DNA of 64,000 nucleotides, from the NCBI RefSeq assembly GCF_003265365.1, contig NZ_AUPM01000029.1, positions 148 to 64,147 of the forward strand, in the 5' to 3' direction. Positions 38,718-48,524 of this stretch are shown here, one piece after another. Each line of letters starts with the position of its first letter. The stretch's first letter is position 1. A program made the position numbers and the translations under genes. The notes beneath the pieces were generated by a model. The model did not search any database and was not told where the DNA came from. It was given only the letters and a program-made list of their open reading frames with translations. The DNA is from Petrotoga sp. 9PW.55.5.1 (lineage in GTDB: Bacteria > Thermotogota > Thermotogae > Petrotogales > Petrotogaceae).

Positions 38718-39083
38718 AGCTCCTAATAAAAACCGCCTCCAGAACTATTATACATAATTCTTTCATTTATTTAGTGTAATAAAGATAATAGACTAAAAAA
38801 TATCATACCATATTTCAATGATATTTTTTCTAAATCTGTGATAAAATATGATTAGAAAATTCTGAATCTAGAATATATAGTTCTATACTTTATTATCCAT
38901 TGTTTGAAATTAAGAGTATACATAAACTGTTCTTTTTGTTTAGGATAAAGCCAAAAAAAGTTAATTATATTGACAAAGAACAAAAATAAGGATGTAATAC
39001 TCAAACGTATAATAGTTTCTGTTTGAAGTTTATACTAGAAAAAATATTTAATTTAATTGTATGTTTTTAGGAGGTTGAATATT
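38718..39083. other. Divergent intergenic region
   Basis: About 365 AT-rich bases between the penicillin-binding protein and yebC genes. A near-consensus plus-strand promoter lies at 38970-38998. A second weak TTGAAG/TATACT pair is near 39022-39034. No clear minus-strand promoter and no coding sequence are evident. Confidence 0.6.
38970..38998 (+). promoter_or_regulatory. Sigma-70 promoter for yebC
   Basis: TTGACA (38970-38975), a 17-base spacer and TGTAAT (38993-38998). Transcription would start near 39005, about 79 bases upstream of the ATG. Confidence 0.7.
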
Positions 39084-39839
39084 ATGTCAGGACATAATAA
39101 GTGGGCAAATATTAAACACAGGAAAAGCGCTCAAGATGCAAAAAGATCTCAAATGTTTACAAAACTGATAAGGGAATTGACTATTGCTGCAAGAGAGGGT
39201 GGCGGTGATCCAGAATCTAATCCTCGTTTGAGAACAGCTATAGAAAATGCAAAAGCCGCTAACATGCCAAAAGATAAAATAGAATCTGCTATTAAGAAAG
39301 GAACAGGAGAGTTAGAAGGTGAAGAACTCAGTGAAATAATGTATGAAGCCTATGGCCCCGGTGGAGTAGCCCTTTTAATTTCTGTTGTTACTGATAACAA
39401 AAATAGAGCTGCCCAAGAGGTTAGACATGTTCTTTCAAAGTGGGGAGGTTCTTTAGCTGAATCAGGTGCTGTTTCTTGGAATTTTGAAAGAAAAGGTTTA
39501 ATTACTGTACCAAAAGAAGAAGTGGAAGATATTGATGAATTAATGATGATGGTAATTGATTCGGGAGCAGAGGATTTAAATGAAAATACGGATCCAATAG
39601 AAATAGTAACAGCTCCTGAAAATCTAACTCAAGTCAGAAGTACTCTAAAAGAGGCTGGCTTCACTGTATCAGAAAATCTTGCATTTTTGCCAAAAACCTC
39701 TGTTAAATTACCAGAAGAAGACGCAGAAAAATTATTGAAACTCCTTAATGCCTTAGACGATATGGATGACGTTCAAGAAGTTTTTGGGAACTACGAAATA
39801 GATGACGAAGTTATGGAAAGATTAGCTGCCAATCTTTAA
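39084..39839 (+). CDS. YebC/PmpR family protein
   Basis: 251 residues from the ATG at 39084, which follows AGGAGGTTGAATATT; an ATG 9 codons upstream precedes that site. [32 protein letters not shown] is diagnostic. Members have been described both as transcription regulators and as translation factors that relieve ribosome pausing at proline stretches. Three-domain fold, full length. A terminator follows at once, so it is probably monocistronic. Confidence 0.96.
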   Translation: MSGHNKWANIKHRKSAQDAKRSQMFTKLIRELTIAAREGGGDPESNPRLRTAIENAKAANMPKDKIESAIKKGTGELEGEELSEIMYEAYGPGGVALLISVVTDNKNRAAQEVRHVLSKWGGSLAESGAVSWNFERKGLITVPKEEVEDIDELMMMVIDSGAEDLNENTDPIEIVTAPENLTQVRSTLKEAGFTVSENLAFLPKTSVKLPEEDAEKLLKLLNALDDMDDVQEVFGNYEIDDEVMERLAANL

Positions 39840-39849
39840 GTTGATAAAT

Positions 39850-39874
39850 GGGGACAAAGAGTCCCCGTTTTAAA
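39850..39874 (+). terminator. Intrinsic terminator after yebC
   Basis: GGGGAC, a 5-base loop AAAGA and GTCCCC, followed by GTTTTAAATT. It begins 11 bases after the yebC stop. Confidence 0.85.
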
Positions 39875-39896
39875 TTACTTAGAGGGGAAAATAAAA

Positions 39897-40652
39897 ATGA
39901 AAAAATTCTCCTTTTTTTTAATCTGTTTTTTTTTGATAAGTGTTTTTTCCTTTGGGGAAGAATCAAAGATATATCTTATTAGTGATTTCAACCCCTCCTT
40001 TAAAAATAAATTAATCTTTGATTTGAAACTAGAAGATGTTTATGAATCAAAATTAAATTTTGATTTTGCAATCTTGCCTAACAAAGTGTTGTTTTCGGGA
40101 GTTGAAGATATAGTCAGATATTTTAGTTTTGACCAAGCTGGTTTTGAATTCTCTTATAGAAACCCTGCTGAAAGAAATGATCCTTATTTCTTAATTAATA
40201 ATTACAATGGCTTTACTATGATTCTTGATGATTTTCTTGTAATGACTTTTGATGAACCAACATTAGGAATTGTTTTTCAAGAAGGATTTTTAGGCGCGTC
40301 TTTTTGGGCTAAAATATCTGATATCTCAGATTATAGATTTTCTCTATCCCTTAGCTCTTCGAATAAGTTAGGTTTTTCTTTAGGCTTTTACCAAGAATTA
40401 GAATATTATTTTAGAGTAGGAGATTTGTTATTTTCTTTAAACAATAAGACTTTAGAAAGTGTTTATATTTTTAATTCAGAGTACTCATTAGAATATCATG
40501 CTGACACAGGTCTTTTAATAGTTAACTCTATTTTTTTCGAAAAAAACAAAGAGAATTTCTATTTCAGAGTACCTATTAATAAAAATCTGTTTCTCACTTA
40601 TTCGAACTTGGGACTGGGCATTTCCTTTTACCTAAATATTTTAAGGAATTAA
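39897..40652 (+). CDS. Secreted beta-rich protein, function unknown
   Basis: 251 residues. Signal peptide 1-20 (FFLICFFLISVFSFG). The mature protein is rich in aromatic residues and alternating hydrophobic strands (LVMTFDEPTLGIVFQEG, FRVGDLLFSLNNKTL), as in an outer-membrane or periplasmic beta protein. No recognised motif. The ATG follows GAGGGGAAAATAAAA. Located between the yebC terminator and cheR; cheR is 30 bases after it, so they may be co-transcribed. Confidence 0.7.
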   Translation: MKKFSFFLICFFLISVFSFGEESKIYLISDFNPSFKNKLIFDLKLEDVYESKLNFDFAILPNKVLFSGVEDIVRYFSFDQAGFEFSYRNPAERNDPYFLINNYNGFTMILDDFLVMTFDEPTLGIVFQEGFLGASFWAKISDISDYRFSLSLSSSNKLGFSLGFYQELEYYFRVGDLLFSLNNKTLESVYIFNSEYSLEYHADTGLLIVNSIFFEKNKENFYFRVPINKNLFLTYSNLGLGISFYLNILRN

Positions 40653-40682
40653 AATGATTAATAAAAAAACGGAGGAAAAATC

Positions 40683-41486
40683 GTGGAATTTTATTCGTCC
40701 CCTTTTGATGATAATGATTACGAACTTTTCTTAAAAAAACTAATAAAACATTTTAATCTTGATCTAACTGGTTATAAACAGCATAGAGTAAGAAGAAGAA
40801 CAGACCTTCTATTAAGAAAACATAGGGTTACTTCTTATTCAGAGTATTTCGATTTATTAAAAACCCACAAAGACATATGGGAAGAATTTTTAGACAAGCT
40901 TACTATCAACGTTACTGAATTTTTTAGAAATCCTGAAAAATGGGAATATTTAAAAAAAGAAATTCTACCTGATTTAATTAAAGAAAGTATGGGAAATTTA
41001 AAAATTTGGAGTGCGGGATGTTCCACTGGTGAGGAACCTTATACAATTGCAATTTTATTAAATGAAATGGGAAATCTCAACAAATCGACAATAATAGCTG
41101 CGGATTTTGACGAAGGGGCATTGAAAAAGGCAAAAGAGGGAATTTATGACCAAAAAACCTTAATTAATTTAAACGATTCTTTTAAACAAAAATACTTTAA
41201 CAAGTTAGAAAATGGCAACTACCAAATCAAGGATTTCATAAGAAAAAGGGTTAATTTCAAACAAATAAACCTACTTTTAGATAATTTTGAAAGTAATTTT
41301 GATTTAATTGTATGTAGAAATGTAGTTATTTATTTTGATACAGAGGCTAAAGATAAATTGTACAAAAAATTTGGTGATGCCCTCAAAAAAAATGGAGTTT
41401 TATTTGTTGGGTCAACTGAAAGAATTTTTAATCCAAAAGATTTTCATTTAATATCTATTGCGCCCTTTTTTTATAGAAAAAACTAA
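40683..41486 (+). CDS. cheR: CheR chemoreceptor methyltransferase
   Basis: 267 residues from a GTG at 40683 after ACGGAGGAAAAATC. Transfers methyl groups from SAM to receptor glutamates in adaptation. N-terminal helical domain (YKQHRVRRRTDLLLRKH, TINVTEFFRNPEKWEYL), SAM-binding motif WSAGCSTGEEPYTIAILL, then DLIVCRNVVIYFD and GVLFVGSTERI. The substrate receptors are not in this window, except for a receptor C-terminal remnant at 61615. Confidence 0.95.
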   Translation: MEFYSSPFDDNDYELFLKKLIKHFNLDLTGYKQHRVRRRTDLLLRKHRVTSYSEYFDLLKTHKDIWEEFLDKLTINVTEFFRNPEKWEYLKKEILPDLIKESMGNLKIWSAGCSTGEEPYTIAILLNEMGNLNKSTIIAADFDEGALKKAKEGIYDQKTLINLNDSFKQKYFNKLENGNYQIKDFIRKRVNFKQINLLLDNFESNFDLIVCRNVVIYFDTEAKDKLYKKFGDALKKNGVLFVGSTERIFNPKDFHLISIAPFFYRKN

Positions 41487-41506
41487 GTTCCCAAGGAGGA
41501 AAAGAA

Positions 41507-42559
41507 ATGGAAAACATAAAAACTATGACGATGGAATGGACAGGAAAAAGTCTAATATTAATTGATCAAAGATACTTACCTCTAGAAGAAAAATACATAG
41601 AATGTAAGAATTTTCAAGACGTTGCTGTTTCTATTAAAGATATGGTAGTAAGAGGAGCTCCCGCAATAGGTGCAACAGCTGCATTTGGTTTTGTACTTGG
41701 GGCCAAAGAATTTATTAATATCTTAGACAAAAAACTCTTCTTAAAAAACTTAGAAAAAACCAAAGAAATTTTATCAAAAACCCGACCTACAGCGGTTAAT
41801 TTATTTTGGGCCTTAAATAGAATGGAGAAAGTTTTAAAAGAAAATATAAACAATAAAACAATAAATGAGGTTACTAAATTATTAGAAGATGAAGCCCTAA
41901 AAATCGCATATGAAGATATCGAAATAAACAAAAAAATTGGGAAAAACGGTGAAGCTCTTTTAAATGACGGTGATACTGTTTTAACCCACTGTAATGCTGG
42001 GGCATTAGCAACAGTGGATTATGGAACAGCTTTAGGAGTTATTAGAGCCGCCGTTGAAAATGGGAAAAATATAAAAGTCTACGCTGATGAAACAAGACCT
42101 TACCTTCAAGGTGCAAGATTAACCGTTTGGGAATTAATGAAAAGCGGTATTAAAACCACTTTAATATCCGATAATATGGCAGGTTGGGTTATGAAACAAG
42201 GAAAGATAAACGCTGTAATAGTTGGAGCGGATAGAATTGCAAAAAATGGTGATGTTGCAAATAAAATAGGAACTTATTCTGTAGCAGTTCTTGCCAAAAG
42301 GCACGGTATTCCTTTTTATGTAGCAGCACCACTTTCAACTATTGATATTGAAACAAAAAATGGAGATGAAATACCTATCGAAGAAAGAAACAGCAATGAA
42401 GTCAGATATTGCCATAAAACACGTTTAGTTCCAGAAGAAGTGAATGTTTATAACCCAGCTTTTGATGTAACTCCAAACGATTTAGTTACTGCAATAATCA
42501 CTGAAAAAAAGGTAATAAGATCCCCATATGAAAAAAATATATTAGAACTTTTTAAATGA
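41507..42559 (+). CDS. mtnA: Methylthioribose-1-phosphate isomerase
   Basis: 350 residues. Converts 5-methylthioribose-1-phosphate to the ribulose form in methionine salvage. VVRGAPAIGATAAFG, TRPTAVNLFWAL, catalytic C162 (LTHCNAGALATVDYG) and D242 (VGADRIAKNGDVANKIGTY) are all intact. Homologous to eIF2B alpha. AAGGAGGAAAAGAA precedes the ATG. It shares a substrate family with the MTA/SAH-type deaminase at 5968, but the two are not linked. Confidence 0.96.
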   Translation: MENIKTMTMEWTGKSLILIDQRYLPLEEKYIECKNFQDVAVSIKDMVVRGAPAIGATAAFGFVLGAKEFINILDKKLFLKNLEKTKEILSKTRPTAVNLFWALNRMEKVLKENINNKTINEVTKLLEDEALKIAYEDIEINKKIGKNGEALLNDGDTVLTHCNAGALATVDYGTALGVIRAAVENGKNIKVYADETRPYLQGARLTVWELMKSGIKTTLISDNMAGWVMKQGKINAVIVGADRIAKNGDVANKIGTYSVAVLAKRHGIPFYVAAPLSTIDIETKNGDEIPIEERNSNEVRYCHKTRLVPEEVNVYNPAFDVTPNDLVTAIITEKKVIRSPYEKNILELFK

Positions 42560-42596
42560 GTTCTAAATTAATAATATTTTGAGGTGTGATTTTACC

Positions 42597-43070
42597 TTGA
42601 AAATACTTGTGATAAGCGATTTACATATTCCTATTAAATTAAATATTCAAACTCTAAATAAATTAAATATTAACACTTATGATCAGATATTTTTGCTTGG
42701 AGATATAGCAAAAATAGAGGTGTTAGAGTATTTAGAGAATCAAAAACCTATTCTTCAAGCTGTTTATGGAAACATGGATGATTTTTATATAAAAAATAAA
42801 CTCCCAGAAAAGGTTACTTTAGAATTGTTTGATAAGAAAATAGGACTTATTCATGGTCATCAAACGGGGCCTGCTGTCCCAAGTAAACTTTTGAATTATT
42901 TTAAGAAAAAATTAGATATTATGATTTTTGGACACTCACATTATCAAGAAAAACTAGAAATTGAAGATACGATTGTTTTTAATCCTGGAGCATTCTGTGA
43001 AGGATATTATGCAGAAATAATTTTTGAAGATGAGAAAAACTCTTTGAATATAAATTTTTTCAATATTTGA
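42597..43070 (+). CDS. YfcE/MJ0936-family metallophosphoesterase
   Basis: 157 residues from a TTG at 42597 (MKILVISDLHIP), which follows GAGGTG. A TTG six codons earlier lies on the ribosome site. Metal ligands: D and H in SDLH, D in LGDI, N in YGNMD, H in IHGH, H in FGHSH. Small cytoplasmic phosphodiesterases of this family act on cyclic or bis-phosphodiester substrates in vitro, and the native substrate is unclear. Ends 5 bases before the convergent gene. Confidence 0.9.
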   Translation: MKILVISDLHIPIKLNIQTLNKLNINTYDQIFLLGDIAKIEVLEYLENQKPILQAVYGNMDDFYIKNKLPEKVTLELFDKKIGLIHGHQTGPAVPSKLLNYFKKKLDIMIFGHSHYQEKLEIEDTIVFNPGAFCEGYYAEIIFEDEKNSLNINFFNI

Positions 43071-43075
43071 ACTTG

Positions 43076-44206
43076 TTATTCTATATATTTTAAATAATTT
43101 TCATAAATACAATTTCTCTTAACAATATTTGAATAAACCTTTCCAATACTTCTTAAAGTCACGTAATCATTTTTAAAATTTTTTTCATATATACCTTTTG
43201 CCACCTGATGATTAGCCAAAGGATGATCTATCAAAGAATTATAAGAAAATCCCAGAATTTTAGAGTTATTTTTTAATAGTTTACTAATTTTATATAATCT
43301 TTCTATTAATTGCCTGGATTTCAAACTCTCATCCAGGCTTTCTTCTATACTATCACTAATAATTATTGGTAAGTCGTATAACTCAGAAAATTTTTCTATA
43401 ATTTTCTCTGGAGAGTTTTCATTAGTTTTGTTTTCTTTTTCTAACTCTGTTTTTTTAAGGTTGCTTATCAACGTATTATATTCATCGCCATTCTTTGAAT
43501 GGTCACCAAAATCAAACTCAACAAAATCTAACTTATTGTCTTTAATAACAAAAGATGAAGAATCTTTCTGCTTACTACTTTTTACAATTTCATTGATAAA
43601 ATTAAAATCTATAGAATTATTTCTATTTATATCAATTTCCTTGCATATTGAAACTTTAGCAAAAGAATTAACTCTTTTAATTACTTGAACAATTTTATTA
43701 TATATATCGATTATCTTGTCTAAATCAATAATCTCATCAGAATTACTTTTATTGCTATTATAAATAAGATTATATGGTTCTTTCCAAATAGAATAATATT
43801 GAACTCTTGAATCTAAACTACTCAGAAATTTCTCCAAATTGTCTAACAGAATTTTCCTAGTATCTTCATCTTCGAAAATGTCTATATTAAAGCTTAAAAA
43901 CCATTCTGGATTTATAAGATTTATAAAAGGTTCAATTTCTCTTTTATAAAGTTCTTTGATAAAGTTGTTATAAATTTTTGAACAAGTAGAAACGTCGGAA
44001 AATAACAATTCGGAATCTATGCTAAAAAAGAAAGAATTAAGAGCTATCTTATCAATTAAAGATAGCTCTCTTAATAAATCTTTCTGAAGATTTATTATTT
44101 TTTCTTCAGTTGAAATATTAACATTTTTCTCATCAAATAAAGATAATGTAGATTTTACTCCCCAAAAAAAGGATTTTGGAAAATATATTTCTTCTAAGAT
44201 AAACAC
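43076..44206 (-). CDS. Degenerate glycoside hydrolase family 1-like protein
   Basis: 376 residues, about 70 shorter than GH1 enzymes. It follows the GH1 barrel throughout: FPKSFFWGV (usual FPxxFxWG), FFFSID for RFSI, IYNNFIKELYKREIEPFINL, DSRVQYYSIWKEPYN (usual W.TxNEP), KLDFVEFDF for IDFIGxNYY, LPIIISDS (usual xPIYITENG) and a C-terminal VTLRSIGKVYSNIVK. The acid/base Glu is kept (E143 in KEP), but the nucleophile Glu is replaced around D285 (ISDS). Residues about 235-270 replace a lost loop with a charged stretch. Probably not a functional retaining glycosidase; it could bind glycans. ATG site weak. Confidence 0.7.
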   Translation of the reverse strand: MFILEEIYFPKSFFWGVKSTLSLFDEKNVNISTEEKIINLQKDLLRELSLIDKIALNSFFFSIDSELLFSDVSTCSKIYNNFIKELYKREIEPFINLINPEWFLSFNIDIFEDEDTRKILLDNLEKFLSSLDSRVQYYSIWKEPYNLIYNSNKSNSDEIIDLDKIIDIYNKIVQVIKRVNSFAKVSICKEIDINRNNSIDFNFINEIVKSSKQKDSSSFVIKDNKLDFVEFDFGDHSKNGDEYNTLISNLKKTELEKENKTNENSPEKIIEKFSELYDLPIIISDSIEESLDESLKSRQLIERLYKISKLLKNNSKILGFSYNSLIDHPLANHQVAKGIYEKNFKNDYVTLRSIGKVYSNIVKRNCIYENYLKYIE

Positions 44207-44211
44207 CTTCT

Positions 44212-45426
44212 TTATTCATACCTTAAGGCTTCAACAGGGCTTAATTTGGAGGCTTGGTTAGCTGGATAAATTCCAAAAAACAAACCTATAGCTGCAGAGA
44301 TCCCAAAAGATAGGACTATAGATTTCCAAGTTATCAAAGCGTTTAATCCAAATGCTCTACCAAAATAAGCGATTAGACTTGACAGTAATCCGCCTAATAT
44401 CATACCTATTATACCAGCTACTATAGTTAAAATTACACTCTCTACTAAAAATTCAAGAAGTATTCTGCGTCTTGTAGCTCCTATTGCCATTTTTATACCT
44501 ATTTCTCTAGTTCTTTCTTTTACCGATACCAACATAATATTCATTATACCAATTCCACCAACTACAAGAGAAATTGCAGCTATACCAACAAGTATTACAT
44601 TCATAATTCCGGTTATTTGATTTACTGCTTCTAAAATCGCATCCTGACTTAATATATTGTATTTATCTTCGTCTTGAAATTTCCTATATAAATAGAAATC
44701 AACACCCATTGTTGCCAAATCGGCAGATTTTTCATCCACTGCAGACACAAATAATTGACTAGTTCTTCCATTCATATGAAACAACCTTGTGTCAGCAACA
44801 TTATGAGGAATTATAACCATATTATCTACATTGAATAAAAGCCTACTTCCCGTCTTTTTTATTACCCCAACTACTTCAAAAGATATTTTTCTACTTCCAG
44901 AGCTTCCGCTTTGTATGACATTAATTCTTTCTCCCACAACATCTTGCCTTCCAAATATTTTATCAGCAATATTATAGCCAACAACAACCGTAGATCTTAA
45001 TTGTTCCGCATCTGATTCATCTATTCGCCGGCCATAAGCTATTTCCAAATTCATTATATCAAAAAAATTAGGGAAAACACCAAATACTGATGCCGAAGTG
45101 GTTTTTCCGTCCCTTTCTACCGTAAGATTTGAGTTTAAAACACCGGTAGCGTTTTGAACTCCTGGAACCATATTTTGAATATTTATAGCGTCTTGAAATT
45201 CCAAAGGTTGTGCAGCAAATCTAGAATATGCTTGAGACGAAACCATTATAATATTAGAACCTAAGGAAGATACTGTATTATTAATTTCGGCTCTTGCACC
45301 GTCTCCTATTGATATAATTGTCATAACTGCCCCTACACCAATTATTATTCCAAGCATCGAAAGAAAGGTCCTTAATTTATTAGAAAGTAAAGATCTTATT
45401 GTCTCTTTAAGTATTTCCAACTGCAT
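44212..45426 (-). CDS. MacB-type ABC transporter permease
   Basis: 404 residues. N-terminal helix (about 18-40), a large periplasmic MacB_PCD domain (about 45-265), and three C-terminal FtsX helices with IGIMNIMLVSVKERTREIGIKMAIGAT, the FtsX signature. Together with the ATPase upstream it forms the inner-membrane part of a tripartite exporter driven by a mechanotransmission cycle. Overlaps the ATPase gene by 20 bases. Substrate unknown. Confidence 0.93.
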   Translation of the reverse strand: MQLEILKETIRSLLSNKLRTFLSMLGIIIGVGAVMTIISIGDGARAEINNTVSSLGSNIIMVSSQAYSRFAAQPLEFQDAINIQNMVPGVQNATGVLNSNLTVERDGKTTSASVFGVFPNFFDIMNLEIAYGRRIDESDAEQLRSTVVVGYNIADKIFGRQDVVGERINVIQSGSSGSRKISFEVVGVIKKTGSRLLFNVDNMVIIPHNVADTRLFHMNGRTSQLFVSAVDEKSADLATMGVDFYLYRKFQDEDKYNILSQDAILEAVNQITGIMNVILVGIAAISLVVGGIGIMNIMLVSVKERTREIGIKMAIGATRRRILLEFLVESVILTIVAGIIGMILGGLLSSLIAYFGRAFGLNALITWKSIVLSFGISAAIGLFFGIYPANQASKLSPVEALRYE

Positions 45427-46102
45427 TCACCTCTATAGACTGAATCTTACCATCTAAAAGTCTTACAATTTTTGATCCTTCATCTAACATCCTCATATCG
45501 TGTGTAACAACCACTAAAGTTTTACCCATATCGTTCAACTTCTTAAATATTTCCAATATTTCTTCGCCACTTTTAGTATCTAAATTTCCTGTAGGTTCAT
45601 CTGCTAAAAGAAATGAAGGATCATTAGCCAAAGCCCTTGCTATTGCAACTCTTTGTTGTTGCCCTCCAGAAAGCTGCGTAGGTCTGTGATCCAATCTATT
45701 TCCAAGACCTACCAATTCCAGCTGCTCTTTGGCTATTTCTCTTCTTTTTTTGGGGGGAATTCCTGAATATATTAAAGGTAATTCTACATTCTCAACAGCA
45801 CTTAATTTTGGTAATAAGTTGAAACTTTGAAATACAAAGCCTATTCTCTTATTTCTTACCTTCGCCAAATCTCCATCTTTCATCTTTGAAACTTCAACAT
45901 TTTCAATGAAAATTTCCCCTTTTGAGGGTTTATCTAAGCATCCCAGTATTTGCAACAATGTAGATTTACCACTTCCAGATGGACCTATTATAATTGCATA
46001 TTCCCCATTTTCAACATCAAAAGAAACTCCTTTAAGCGCTTCGACTTTTACTTCTCCCATATCGTATATCTTCCATATATCTTTTAATTCCATTACTGAC
46101 AT
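45407..46102 (-). CDS. MacB/LolD-type ABC transporter ATPase
   Basis: 231 residues from the ATG at 46102, after GAGGTGGATTTT; a TTG one codon earlier is the alternative. Walker A GPSGSGKST, Q-loop FVFQSFNLLP, signature LSGGQQQRVAIARAL, Walker B LLADEPTGNLD and H-loop VVTHD. Partner of the permease that follows and of the fusion protein that precedes; it overlaps the latter's stop. Confidence 0.95.
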   Translation of the reverse strand: MSVMELKDIWKIYDMGEVKVEALKGVSFDVENGEYAIIIGPSGSGKSTLLQILGCLDKPSKGEIFIENVEVSKMKDGDLAKVRNKRIGFVFQSFNLLPKLSAVENVELPLIYSGIPPKKRREIAKEQLELVGLGNRLDHRPTQLSGGQQQRVAIARALANDPSFLLADEPTGNLDTKSGEEILEIFKKLNDMGKTLVVVTHDMRMLDEGSKIVRLLDGKIQSIEVNAVGNT

Positions 46103-47181
46103 CAAAATCCACCTCTTCCAAAACCTGGTGAAGGATTAGAAGGAACCCCCGAAGTTGGCATAGGAAATCCCATAGGGAAATTATAATTTTGCATTATTCT
46201 TTGCAAGTCAGATTGAGAGGGTAAAATCAAAACAACATCTTTTGTTGAAAGACCTTCAACCACTTCGACCATGCTATCTGTTTCTCTTCCTGTCTGAACT
46301 CTGACAGGTTCCATCCCACCTTCTGCTGTTTTTTTGTAAACAATTTTAGTTCCGTCAGGTCCATCATGAATGGCGTCCTTAGGAATTGCAACTGTATTCT
46401 CTAATCTTAATATTACTATCTCTACATCTGCGGTTATCCCAGAAATTAAAGAGTTTTGAGAATGTTCGTTTGTAAATTCGATTTCTATCGGTACAACTAC
46501 GACCCCCATATCTGTTGTAGAGGTTGAACTAATCCAACTAACTTTTCCAGCTAACTCCGTATTCATTGAGTCAATTGAAATTTGAGCCTCCATTCCTTCT
46601 TCTACAAAAGGCAGATCTATTTCATCAACAGCTGTTGTTACTTTCAAATTATTAACATCAACTATTGTAAATAAGACAGAATTTGTACCAACCAGATCAC
46701 CTTCGGAAATATTCACTTCGTTAACTATACCTGACACCGGTGCTTTTATTTCGGTGTTTTCCAAGTTCTTTCTGGCCTTTTCTAACTGTAATCGCTTTAC
46801 TTCTTGCATCCTTTCTCCTATATTCGTTGAAGACTCATAATCATTCAGCGCATTTAAATACGCTATCTGATAATCAAGATCATCTATCTTTGCTATAACT
46901 TGGCCCTTTTGTACTTTGTCTCCCTTTTCAACATATACTTCTACTACTTCTCCTGATACTTTTGGAATAACTAACTCAATTTCCGCTTTTATATTCCCTA
47001 CAACTTCTATAGAATCTCCTATTTCTCCTGATTTTACTTGGTATTCTAAATATACAGGAGGAATTCCACTCGATTGATTTGTTTGTGTAGTATTACCAGT
47101 TGGAAATATTACTATCCATATAACAACAACTATTGCTATTATTACTATCGAGCCTATCGTTATCTTTCTTCTTTTTTTCAA
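46102..47181 (-). CDS. MacA/HlyD-type membrane fusion protein
   Basis: 359 residues. One N-terminal membrane helix (about 9-27). A split biotinyl-lipoyl domain (VIPKVSGEVVEVYVEKGDKVQKGQVIAKI and IKAPVSGIVNEVNISEGDLVG, in parts) with a short helical hairpin, then beta-barrel and membrane-proximal domains. The C-terminal tail is Pro/Gly rich. Bridges the inner-membrane transporter and the TolC-like channel. Its start overlaps the stop of the channel gene by 4 bases. Confidence 0.93.
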   Translation of the reverse strand: MKKRRKITIGSIVIIAIVVVIWIVIFPTGNTTQTNQSSGIPPVYLEYQVKSGEIGDSIEVVGNIKAEIELVIPKVSGEVVEVYVEKGDKVQKGQVIAKIDDLDYQIAYLNALNDYESSTNIGERMQEVKRLQLEKARKNLENTEIKAPVSGIVNEVNISEGDLVGTNSVLFTIVDVNNLKVTTAVDEIDLPFVEEGMEAQISIDSMNTELAGKVSWISSTSTTDMGVVVVPIEIEFTNEHSQNSLISGITADVEIVILRLENTVAIPKDAIHDGPDGTKIVYKKTAEGGMEPVRVQTGRETDSMVEVVEGLSTKDVVLILPSQSDLQRIMQNYNFPMGFPMPTSGVPSNPSPGFGRGGF

Positions 47182-48524
47182 TTTTCATCACCCCATATTT
47201 GTACATAATATTGCTGCATGATTCTTAATTCGTTCACCAACAAATTATTTTCTGTATTCTCTTTTGTAAGTTGAGTTCTTTGTAAATTGATTTCAGACAT
47301 ATCTAAATCTTCCTTTGTTATATATCCCTTATTGTATAAATCTACATTTTTGTTGTATTCATCCAAAGCATTATCTAAATCAATTTGATTTATATTCAAA
47401 TCATAATTCAACGTCTTGGTATTAGTTTCAAGACCTCTAACAGTTTCTTCTATCTTTTTTACACTTTCATCATACGTCAACGTTGCTACATTTGATTTCA
47501 TTGTATCAGATGCTAGTTTTCTTTCTCCTTTATCTAATATAGCCAACTGAAATCCCACACTTATACTCCAGTCATTATCATCATTAAAAGGAGAAAAAGA
47601 CAAACTTACATTATTAAATGGTATATAAGGTATAAACCAAAAGTTCTTTTGGATATTTGATGCTTCTTCTTGTAGTTTCAAAGCTTTTAAATCTAACCTT
47701 TCTTCTATGTTTTTTGAATAACTCTGATTCGAATTTACTATGCTTTCTACTATATCTTTTGTTTGGTTATATAGTTCTTCTGAATACTCAAAATATTCTA
47801 AACTTGCATTACTTGATTTTAAACCTTCTAACGTTTTTTGAGCGATCAGAATCTGCTTTTCTATGCTTTCCTTAAGATCCTCGTCTGTAGCCGCTTGATA
47901 CTGATTATGTAATATCTCTAATTCCCGTTGTGATAACTCTATCATTTCTTGATTGTAATACCTGCTGAATATGTCTTGAATAGTATCGATAAAAACATTC
48001 ATTTGAGCCATATAATAATTTGAAAGCGCATTATAATAACTTGCCTGTGTGTTTAACCTATCTACCCGGTCTAATTTTGTTAAATCACGAGAGAGGATTA
48101 AAGATATCTGCTTTTGTAAGTCTTCATCCCAAGGGAATTGTACATCAAAGTCATCAAAAATTATTTGAAAAGGAAATGAAAGCGCTAAACTTGCTCCCCA
48201 AACCTCTACGAAATTTGTATTCAATGCAAAACTATATCCTTCTATCCCCCCATCTTTATCAAAGACAAGACCTCCAATTGTTATTGGTTTTCCTGTAGTT
48301 GGATTTATTTCTGTTTTAATCGTATCAACAGACAAGCTCAAATAAGGCACAAAAAAATTGTCTATCTTTTCCATTTTTATCTTTTCATTTTTTAAATTTA
48401 ACTCAGCTTGTGCAAGCGACGAACTTTTATTTAAATTTTCATTATATAACTCTTCGAAAGTCGTGGCATACAACATTAAAGCTCCTGTAAGTAGGCTGAG
48501 CGTTAAAATCAAAAATTTTTTCAC
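47178..48524 (-). CDS. TolC-like outer membrane efflux protein
   Basis: 448 residues with a signal peptide (1-20). Long alpha-helical coiled segments (LSQRELEILHNQYQ region and NLQRTQLTKENTENNLLVNELR) with two short beta segments (VSLSFSPFNDDNDWSISVGFQLAI), as in OEP channels. Full length. Starts 4 bases inside the preceding gene, GTGA-type coupling. Forms the outer-envelope conduit for the MacAB-like pump. Confidence 0.9.
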   Translation of the reverse strand: MKKFLILTLSLLTGALMLYATTFEELYNENLNKSSSLAQAELNLKNEKIKMEKIDNFFVPYLSLSVDTIKTEINPTTGKPITIGGLVFDKDGGIEGYSFALNTNFVEVWGASLALSFPFQIIFDDFDVQFPWDEDLQKQISLILSRDLTKLDRVDRLNTQASYYNALSNYYMAQMNVFIDTIQDIFSRYYNQEMIELSQRELEILHNQYQAATDEDLKESIEKQILIAQKTLEGLKSSNASLEYFEYSEELYNQTKDIVESIVNSNQSYSKNIEERLDLKALKLQEEASNIQKNFWFIPYIPFNNVSLSFSPFNDDNDWSISVGFQLAILDKGERKLASDTMKSNVATLTYDESVKKIEETVRGLETNTKTLNYDLNINQIDLDNALDEYNKNVDLYNKGYITKEDLDMSEINLQRTQLTKENTENNLLVNELRIMQQYYVQIWGDEN

